Assembly (NCBI GenBank): GCA_944385305.1
Contig: CALWWS010000091.1
Span: 1 to 11,713, forward strand
Length of the DNA stretch: 11,713 nt
Reading direction: 5' to 3'
Source of the DNA: an uncultured Oscillospiraceae bacterium
Lineage (GTDB): Bacteria; Bacillota; Clostridia; Oscillospirales; Oscillospiraceae
Numbering within the stretch: position 1 is the stretch's first letter; each line of letters opens with the position of its first letter. The position numbers and the translations under genes are program-made. Positions 6,718 through 11,713 of the stretch are shown piece by piece. The notes below the pieces were generated by a model. The model ran no database searches and had not been told where the DNA came from. It worked only from the letters and a program-made list of their open reading frames with translations.

Positions 6718-7731
6718 TCAATTCTGCTTCAGGCCCATGGTATAGGCCTCCATGTCCACCAGCTCCTTGAGCTCGTCGTCCAGCTTCATCACCGTCAGGG
6801 TGGCGCCCATCATCTCCAGGGAGGTGAAGTAGTTGCCCACATAGCAGCGGTGAATCTTGATGCCCTTCTCGGTGATCAGCTTCTCAATCTCGTTGTAGAG
6901 CACGTAGAGCTCCATCACCGGGGTGGCGCCCAGGCCGGACACCAGCACCGCCACCTCGTCCCCCGCCTCAAAGGGGTAGTCGGGCAGCACCACGTCCACC
7001 ATGCGCTTGGCCATCTTGTCGGCGGTCTCCAGGGGGCAGACCTCGATGCCGGGCTCGCCGTGGTGGCCGATGCCCACCTCCATGGTGCCGTCCTTGATTT
7101 CAAAGTTGGGGTGGCCCACCGCGGGCAGGGTGCAGGGGGTCAGGCCGATGCCCACGCTGCGGCAGTTGTCAATGGCCTTCTGGGCGGCGGCGATGACCTC
7201 GTCCAGGCTGCCCCCCTGGGCGGCCTTGGCGCCGACGCACTTCCACATGAAGAGCTCGCCCGCCACGCCCCGGCGCTTCTCCCGCTGGTCCTTGGGGGCG
7301 GAGGCCACGTCATCGTTGGCCACCACGGTCTTGACGGTGAGGCCCTCCCGCTTGGCCATCTTCATCGCCATCTTCACATTCATGTTGTCCCCGGAGTAGT
7401 TGCCGTACAGGCAGGCCACGCCCTGGCCGCCGTTGGCCGCCCGGAAGGCCTCCAGGAAGGCCAGGGCGGTGGGAGAGGAGCAGATCTCGCCCACGGCGGC
7501 GGCGTCGCACATGTTCTTGCCCACGTAGCCGATAAAGGCGGGCTTGTGGCCCGAACCGCCGCCGGTGACCACGCCCACCTTGCCCTGCTTGGGGGCGTCC
7601 ACCGCGGCGATGACGCCCCGGGGGTTGTCCTCGCTGGTGATGACATGCTTGACCATGTCCCCATGGCACTTCACAAAGCCGGCCAGCATCTCGTCGACGA
7701 TATTATCAGGGTTGTTCAGAATCCGCTGCAT
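6718..7731 (-). CDS. dhaK: Dihydroxyacetone-type kinase, DhaK (substrate-binding) subunit; probable erythrulose kinase
   Basis: A 337-residue DhaK, the subunit that binds a short ketose covalently through a histidine and positions it for phosphorylation by DhaL. Seen: GGGSGHKP at 57-64 with H62, NYSGDNMN at 111-118 with the probable base D115, and GHHGEPG at 222-228 with H224 matching the hemiaminal-forming His of E. coli DhaK (IHGEPG). The second substrate loop reads GHKPAFIGYVG, whereas the E. coli dihydroxyacetone enzyme has GHEPAHAGYVG. The E-to-K and H-to-F changes line the substrate side and may reflect another ketose. The start at 7731 has only a modest GGGGGA site; the dehydrogenase ends 24 bases upstream. 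The substrate assignment to D- or L-erythrulose is inference from neighbours. Dihydroxyacetone remains possible. Confidence 0.92.
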   Translation of the reverse strand: MQRILNNPDNIVDEMLAGFVKCHGDMVKHVITSEDNPRGVIAAVDAPKQGKVGVVTGGGSGHKPAFIGYVGKNMCDAAAVGEICSSPTALAFLEAFRAANGGQGVACLYGNYSGDNMNVKMAMKMAKREGLTVKTVVANDDVASAPKDQREKRRGVAGELFMWKCVGAKAAQGGSLDEVIAAAQKAIDNCRSVGIGLTPCTLPAVGHPNFEIKDGTMEVGIGHHGEPGIEVCPLETADKMAKRMVDVVLPDYPFEAGDEVAVLVSGLGATPVMELYVLYNEIEKLITEKGIKIHRCYVGNYFTSLEMMGATLTVMKLDDELKELVDMEAYTMGLKQN

Positions 7732-7755
7732 GCTTGTATCCCCCAGTCCCTTATT

Positions 7756-8523
7756 TTATTTGATGGTGAAGCCGCCGTCAATAAGCAGATTGTGTCCGGT
7801 GATCATGCCCGCGCCCTTGCTGCACAGGAAAGCAATACCCGCGGCGATCTCCTCGGGCTCGGCAAAGCGCTCGGAGGGCATCTCCTTCTTGAAGGCGTCG
7901 CCCACCGGGCCGTCCCACGCCTTGTGGCCCAGGGCGGTGAGCACCACCGTGGGGGAGACGCAGTTGACCCGGATACCGTAGGCGCCCCACTCCTTGGCCA
8001 TCACCTTGGTCATGGCAATGATGCCGCCCTTGCTGGCGCAGTAGGCCACATGCTTGTCCAGGGCGATGACGCCCGCCTGGGAGGCCATGTTCACAATGCA
8101 GCCCCCCGTCTTGTTGTCGATCATGTACTTGCCCACCGCCTGGGCCATGAAGAAGCTGGCCGAGAGGTTGATGGCGATGGTGCGGTTCCAGTCGTCGGCG
8201 CTGATGCTCTCGGCGTTCTCCAGGGCCACAATGCCCGCGCAGTTGACCAGAATGTCAATCTGGCCGAAGGCGTCCACGCCCGCCTGGATCACCTTGCCCG
8301 GGTAGTCCATATCGCACACGTTGCCGGGCACGCCAATGCAGTTGTCTCCCAGGGCCTTGGCCAGCTCGTCCACCTTGGGATTCAGGTCGGCCAGAACCAG
8401 GTTGACCCCCTTCTTGTGGAAAAACTCCGCGGTGGCATAACCAATGCCGGCCGCGCCGCCGGTGATGATTGCAGTCTTGCCCGCCAGGGAAAAGTCCAGA
8501 TCCACGCCTTCATATTTCAGCAT
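7756..8523 (-). CDS. Short-chain dehydrogenase/reductase, probable NAD-dependent polyol (tetritol) dehydrogenase
   Basis: A classical SDR of 255 residues. The Rossmann motif TGGAAGIG is at 21-28. D46 ends the second strand (VLADLN) and points to NAD(H) rather than NADP(H). NCAG follows at 94-97. The catalytic tetrad is N119, S148, Y161 and K165 (YCASK). The C-terminus has the usual GHNLLIDGG. Such enzymes oxidise a secondary alcohol of a polyol to a ketose. It is the first metabolic gene after the ABC transporter and is followed by the kinase, so oxidation of a tetritol such as D-threitol to erythrulose fits; substrate and direction are inferred. The ATG at 8523 is fixed by GGAGG six bases upstream (8530-8534) and by the normal SDR N-terminus. 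The frame is open to 8640 but runs through two hairpins without SDR-like sequence. Confidence 0.92.
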   Translation of the reverse strand: MLKYEGVDLDFSLAGKTAIITGGAAGIGYATAEFFHKKGVNLVLADLNPKVDELAKALGDNCIGVPGNVCDMDYPGKVIQAGVDAFGQIDILVNCAGIVALENAESISADDWNRTIAINLSASFFMAQAVGKYMIDNKTGGCIVNMASQAGVIALDKHVAYCASKGGIIAMTKVMAKEWGAYGIRVNCVSPTVVLTALGHKAWDGPVGDAFKKEMPSERFAEPEEIAAGIAFLCSKGAGMITGHNLLIDGGFTIK

Positions 8524-8529
8524 AGTATA

Positions 8530-8537
8530 CCTCCACC
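8530..8537 (-). promoter_or_regulatory. Ribosome binding site that fixes the dehydrogenase start
   Basis: On the - strand GGTGGAGG ends six bases before the ATG at 8523. It selects this start over upstream codons of the same open frame (up to 8640) and lies 13 bases downstream of a long hairpin that could affect access to it. Confidence 0.75.
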
Positions 8538-8550
8538 TTTCACATTTCTT

Positions 8551-8605
8551 CCAGGGCATATCGGAGCACTGCCCGCCGCCGGAGCAGTGTTCCGATACGC
8601 CCTGG
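8551..8605 (-). promoter_or_regulatory. Long imperfect hairpin in the leader of the dehydrogenase gene
   Basis: Arms of 22 bases (8551-8572 and 8584-8605) pair at 20 positions, with one G-U and one A-C contact, around an 11-base GC-rich loop. No U-run follows on either strand, so it does not look like a simple terminator. It sits between the ABC genes and the dehydrogenase, just upstream of the latter's ribosome binding site. It may be an RNA-stability or processing element, or an attenuator part; the function is inferred, the pairing is seen. Confidence 0.65.
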
Positions 8606-8617
8606 CGGTAAACAGGA

Positions 8618-8654
8618 GGAGAGGCGGACGGACTTTTCACCCGTCCGCCTCTCC
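8618..8654 (-). terminator. Perfect 14-bp hairpin after the binding-protein gene (terminator or 3' stabiliser)
   Basis: Arms at 8618-8631 and 8641-8654 pair perfectly around a 9-base loop, 49 bases beyond the stop of the binding-protein gene. On the - strand the stem is followed by a mixed run (TCCTGTTTA) rather than a clean U-tract, so termination would be partial at best. Hairpins of this kind after binding-protein genes often protect the 3' end of the mRNA. A weak promoter-like pair lies beside it (TTGCAC at 8677-8682, TATGAC at 8655-8660, 16-base spacing), but I do not rely on it. Confidence 0.55.
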
Positions 8655-8703
8655 GTCATAGCGACTTTAGAGCGCCGTGCAAACAGACATTGCTGCCGCT
8701 GGA

Positions 8704-9723
8704 TTAATAACGGCCCACGTAGTCCTCATAGTTGTCGGGGGTGATCATCTCGAAGGGGATCCAGATCTCCTTCTCCACCTCTTCGCCGTTGATGACCTTC
8801 ACAGCAGCCTCCAGGGCGCCGGTGATCTGACCCTCAGCGTTCTGGAAGTCGCTGGCGATCATGTCGCCGGTGCTCACGGCGGTCACAGCGTCGGTGATGC
8901 CGTCGATGCCGATGCAGGGGATGTCCATGCCGGCGGCGGTGATAGCCTGACGGGCGCCCAGAGCCATCTCGTCGTTCTCAGCCACGACAGCCTGAATCTG
9001 ATCGCCGTAGGTGGTGATCCAGGTCTCCATGAGGGTCATGGCCTCGGAGCGGGACCAGTTGGCGGTGTTGTAGTCCAGGATCTTGATGTTGGGGTAGTCA
9101 GCCAGGACATTGTTGATGCCCTCCCAGCGCTGCAGCTGAGCGGACTGGCCCATGGGGCCCTCGAGAACCACGATGTTGAAGGAGTCGGTGCCCATGTAGT
9201 CGATCATGTAGTTCATGATCTCCTCGCCGGCGGACACGTCCTCAGAGCCCACATAGGCGGTGAGCTGGTCGCTGTTGACCATGGTGTTCACGCCGATGAT
9301 GGGGATGCCGGCGGCCACGGCGGCGTCCACGCAGGCCACGCAGGCGTCAGCGTCCTGGGGGTTGAGGATGATGGCGTCCACGCCGTTGGTGATCATGGTC
9401 TCCACCTGGGAGAGCTGGGTGGCGGCGTCATTCTGGCCGTCATAGCCCACATACTCCACACCGTTCTCCTCGGCCCAGGTCTTGGCGGCGTTGTCCATGC
9501 GCATGCAGAACTCGGTCTGCAGGGTGTAGTAGGTGGCGCCGATGGACAGGCCGTCGGCGGTGCTGCCGCCCTCGTCGCCGCTGCCGGTCTCGGCGGGATC
9601 GGCGGCCTGGCTGCCGGTGGGGGCGGGGCTCTCGGTGTTACTGCTGTTGGAGCAGGCAGTGAACACCAACACCATCATGGAGACAGCCATGATGAGCGCA
9701 AGGATCTTGGAAAGCTTCTTCAT
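8704..9723 (-). CDS. Sugar ABC transporter substrate-binding lipoprotein (RbsB-like, CUT2 family)
   Basis: A 339-residue periplasmic-binding-protein-like lipoprotein. Its signal peptide (MKKLSKILAL start, hydrophobic core 7-21) ends in FTAC with C24 as lipid anchor, followed by a Ser/Gly/Pro/Asp-rich linker to about residue 57. The mature domain begins SIGATYYTLQTEF and shows the type I two-lobe fold of ribose-type binding proteins, with conserved segments GVDAIILNPQDADA, VAAGIPIIGVNT and VVAENDEMALGA. It captures a sugar or polyol outside the membrane for the permease encoded upstream. The ATG at 9723 has a strong AAGGAGG preceded by an A-rich stretch, consistent with high expression. Unlike many ribose operons it comes last in the order ATPase, permease, binding protein. 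A tetritol ligand is inferred from the downstream enzymes; pentoses or autoinducer-2-like ligands are also bound by this family. Confidence 0.93.
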   Translation of the reverse strand: MKKLSKILALIMAVSMMVLVFTACSNSSNTESPAPTGSQAADPAETGSGDEGGSTADGLSIGATYYTLQTEFCMRMDNAAKTWAEENGVEYVGYDGQNDAATQLSQVETMITNGVDAIILNPQDADACVACVDAAVAAGIPIIGVNTMVNSDQLTAYVGSEDVSAGEEIMNYMIDYMGTDSFNIVVLEGPMGQSAQLQRWEGINNVLADYPNIKILDYNTANWSRSEAMTLMETWITTYGDQIQAVVAENDEMALGARQAITAAGMDIPCIGIDGITDAVTAVSTGDMIASDFQNAEGQITGALEAAVKVINGEEVEKEIWIPFEMITPDNYEDYVGRY

Positions 9724-9760
9724 TTCTTTTTCCTCCTTATTTTTTTTGGGTCTATTTTCA

Positions 9761-9774
9761 GCCGCTTCTGCGGC
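9761..9774 (-). repeat. Small hairpin between permease and binding-protein genes
   Basis: GCCGC and GCGGC pair around a 4-base loop in the 63-base gap between the permease stop and the binding-protein start. No U-run follows in the transcript direction. It is short enough to be chance, but its place upstream of the highly needed binding protein would suit a 5' processing or stability element. Confidence 0.3.
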
Positions 9775-9786
9775 GGAAAACCGGAA

Positions 9787-10773
9787 TCAGTCGGCGCTCA
9801 GGCCGTCCAGCATGACGGCGCCGATAACCACGAAGCCCTTGACGATGAGCTGGGCATAGTAGCTCACGCCCAGCATGTCCAGGCCGTTGGTGAGGCACTG
9901 CATGATGAGGATACCCACAATGGTGCCCCACAGGCGGCCCTTGCCGCCGGCCAGGCTGGTGCCGCCGATAACCACCATGGCAATGGCGTCGGTCTCATAG
10001 CCGTCGCCGGTGGCGGTGACGCCCGAGGTGACGCGGGCGGTGGTGATAACGCCGGCCAGAGCGGAGAGCACGCCGGAGATGACGTACACAGAGCAGATGA
10101 TCCGCTTGGTGTTGATGCCCGAGACGTGGGCGGCATTCAGGTTGCCGCCCACGGCAAAGATGTAGCGGCCGTACCGGGTCTTATACAGCAGGGTAAAGCA
10201 GATAATGAGCACCACCGCCATGATGATGATGGGGATGGGGATGGGACCCACGAAGCCGTTGCCGATATTCTTGAAGCCGTCGGTCAGGCCGGGGATTGGC
10301 TTGGACTTTGTGATGAGGAAGGTCAGGCCCTGCGCGATACTCATGGAGCCCAGGGTTCCCACGAAGGCGGGCACCTTCAGGTAGGAGATGCACACGCCGT
10401 TGAACAGGCCGATGGCCAGGCCCATCAGCACGCCCACCATCACGGCGGCGAACCAGTGATAGCCCATGGTCGCCTGGGCGAAGTAGGCGGAATACATACC
10501 CGCACAGCCCATCATGGCGCCCACGGACAGGTCGATGCCGCCGGTGAGCACCACGAAGGTCATGCCCACGGCCAGCAGGCCGTTGATGGAGGCCATGCGC
10601 AGGATGTTGCGGATGTTGGCGCCGCTGATGTAGCGTCCGCCGTCGCTGAGCACGGTGAAGGCGATCACCAGCACCACAAGTCCGATAAGGGACCCATAGG
10701 TGGAAATAAACTGCTTGCCGGACATCCGGCTCCGCTTTATGGAGGCCGCCGCCGGAGTGGAAACGTTACTCAT
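9787..10773 (-). CDS. Sugar ABC transporter permease (RbsC-like, CUT2 family)
   Basis: A 328-residue integral membrane permease of the ribose/xylose/AI-2 class, with a short polar N-terminus and about eight to ten hydrophobic helices. Family marks seen are NILRMASINGLLAVGMTFVVLTGGIDLSVG (in the first third), LKVPAFVGTLGSMSIAQGL, and the ATPase-contact segment VVIGGTSLAGGKGRLWGT near residues 250-270. The length is normal. The ATG at 10773 follows the ATPase stop by 22 bases; upstream is GGGGAGAG, a moderate site. It forms the membrane channel for the binding lipoprotein and the ATPase encoded on either side. Confidence 0.94.
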   Translation of the reverse strand: MSNVSTPAAASIKRSRMSGKQFISTYGSLIGLVVLVIAFTVLSDGGRYISGANIRNILRMASINGLLAVGMTFVVLTGGIDLSVGAMMGCAGMYSAYFAQATMGYHWFAAVMVGVLMGLAIGLFNGVCISYLKVPAFVGTLGSMSIAQGLTFLITKSKPIPGLTDGFKNIGNGFVGPIPIPIIIMAVVLIICFTLLYKTRYGRYIFAVGGNLNAAHVSGINTKRIICSVYVISGVLSALAGVITTARVTSGVTATGDGYETDAIAMVVIGGTSLAGGKGRLWGTIVGILIMQCLTNGLDMLGVSYYAQLIVKGFVVIGAVMLDGLSAD

Positions 10774-10795
10774 TTTCCAATCACTCTCCCCACTA

Positions 10796-11713
10796 TTACA
10801 TATACTGGAACTGCATCTTGACGATGGCCTCTTGGCTGAACTCCTCCCGCTTGAGCTCGCCGCTGTACTTGTGGTTGCTCAGTACGATGATGCGGTCGGA
10901 CATGCCCATGGCCTCGGGCATCTCCGAGGAGATCATGATAACCGCGTTGCCCTCGGCCACGTAGTTGCACATAATCTTGTAGATCTCCGCCTTGGCGCCC
11001 ACGTCGATGCCCCGGGTGGGCTCGTCGAAGATGATGATGCGGGGGTGGGTGATCATCCACTTGGCCAGCACCACCTTCTGCTGGTTGCCGCCCGAGAGGG
11101 ATTTCACCGCCTGGCGCACCGTGTGAACCTTGATGCCCAGGTGATCCACCTCCTCATCTACCACGTGGTTCTCCTTCCGGTCCTGGAGCAGGCCGGTGCG
11201 CACAAAGTCGCTCAGGGCGGCCAGGGTGGTGTTGTGGTGCACGCTCATGGGGAGCACCAGGCCCTCTCCCTTGCGATCCTCGGTGACGTAGGCAATGCCG
11301 TGCTTGATGGCGTCCCGGGGACTTTTGAAGCTCACTTCCTCACCGTGAAGGGTGATTTTGCCCGACTCCGGGCGGGTCATGCCGAACAGGGAGTGCATCA
11401 GCTCGGTGCGTCCCGCGCCCACCAGGCCCACAAAGCCCAGAATCTCGCCCTTGTGCAGCTCAAAGCTGATGTCCTCGTACTGGCCGGGGAGGGTGAGATG
11501 CTCCACCTTGAGCACCGTCTCCCCGATGGGAACGGTGATCTTGGGGAACTGCTCCTTCAGCTCCCGGCCCACCATGCTGCGGATGAGGGTCTCGTTGTCC
11601 ACCTCGGAGGTCTTCCAGGTGTTCACGTTGGTGCCGTCCCGCAGCACGGTAATCTCGTCGCAGATGCGGAAGATCTCGTCCATCCTGTGGGAGATGTAGC
11701 CGATGCCCACCCC
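10796..11713 (-). CDS. Sugar ABC transporter ATP-binding protein (RbsA-like), 5'-truncated by window edge
   Basis: This is the C-terminal 305 residues of a double-domain CUT2 ATPase (usual length about 500), so some 195 N-terminal residues lie beyond 11713. The fragment opens at the end of the first nucleotide-binding domain (YISHRMDEIF, H-loop). The second domain has the degenerate Walker A GLVGAGRTE without lysine, as is usual for this domain in the family, the Q-loop region with YVTEDRKGEG, signature LSGGNQQ (11078-11098) and Walker B IIIFDEPTRGID. It powers import through the adjacent permease. The GTG at 11710 is internal, since the frame continues to the edge. The promoter and any regulator of the operon would lie outside the window. 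Confidence 0.95.
   Translation of the reverse strand, partial: GVGIGYISHRMDEIFRICDEITVLRDGTNVNTWKTSEVDNETLIRSMVGRELKEQFPKITVPIGETVLKVEHLTLPGQYEDISFELHKGEILGFVGLVGAGRTELMHSLFGMTRPESGKITLHGEEVSFKSPRDAIKHGIAYVTEDRKGEGLVLPMSVHHNTTLAALSDFVRTGLLQDRKENHVVDEEVDHLGIKVHTVRQAVKSLSGGNQQKVVLAKWMITHPRIIIFDEPTRGIDVGAKAEIYKIMCNYVAEGNAVIMISSEMPEAMGMSDRIIVLSNHKYSGELKREEFSQEAIVKMQFQYM

Noticed and set aside
8524..8640. Longer dehydrogenase start near 8640
   Set aside because: The extension runs through the 22-base-arm hairpin and the first arm of the next, has no SDR-like sequence, and ignores the strong GGAGG site before 8523.
6457..8661. A 734-codon open frame on the + strand opposite dhaL, dhaK and the dehydrogenase
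   Set aside because: Its translation is low-complexity His/Gly/Ala/Val/Leu-rich, as expected from the complement of GC-rich coding DNA, while the - strand encodes clear conserved enzymes.
8677..10821. A 714-codon open frame on the + strand opposite the binding protein and permease
   Set aside because: Same His/Gly/Ala/Val/Asp-rich shadow composition with no domain; the opposite strand has two well-conserved transporter genes and proper ribosome sites.
8704..11713. Naming the ABC genes as the ribose system rbsACB
   Set aside because: The family is right, but there is no ribokinase or RbsD and the neighbouring enzymes point to a tetritol or ketose, so gene symbols implying ribose were left out.

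Overview
The window is GC-rich DNA with AGGAGG-type ribosome binding sites, tightly packed operons, a lipoprotein-type solute-binding protein and strong intrinsic terminators. This fits a high-GC Gram-positive anaerobe of the Bacillota, for example a gut clostridium of the Oscillospiraceae type. That placement is an inference from sequence style; no rRNA or marker gene is present.

Left part, + strand (1-2675): the C-terminal two thirds of a TRAP transporter large permease (DctM family) is followed 48 bases later by a complete thiamine-diphosphate enzyme of the acetolactate-synthase superfamily. They look like the tail of an uptake-plus-carboligase/decarboxylase operon whose substrate cannot be read from the window. 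A perfect 18-bp hairpin (2758-2798) closes this unit and, read the other way, the opposing unit.

Rest of the window, - strand, in transcription order from right to left: the end of a ribose-type (CUT2) ABC ATPase, its permease, its lipoprotein binding protein; an intergenic region with two large hairpins; a short-chain dehydrogenase; DhaK and DhaL, the two halves of a dihydroxyacetone-type kinase; an RpiB-like sugar-phosphate isomerase; a translationally coupled pair of unknown proteins (109 aa with two membrane helices, 170 aa soluble); an intrinsic terminator; and a transketolase split into N- and C-terminal subunits.

Read together, the - strand genes spell a plausible route for a four-carbon polyol or ketose: ABC uptake, oxidation of a tetritol such as D-threitol to erythrulose (SDR), phosphorylation (DhaK/DhaL), isomerisation to erythrose 4-phosphate (RpiB-like) and entry into the pentose phosphate pool (transketolase). 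The same enzyme families make up described tetritol pathways (mycobacterial D-threitol/D-erythrulose route; Listeria gol locus), cited here from memory. The RpiB-like protein lacks the histidine assigned to sugar-ring opening in E. coli RpiB. That suits a substrate that cannot cyclise and is the most informative single clue in the window. No DhaM partner and no regulator gene are visible. No RNA genes, mobile elements or CRISPR arrays were seen.
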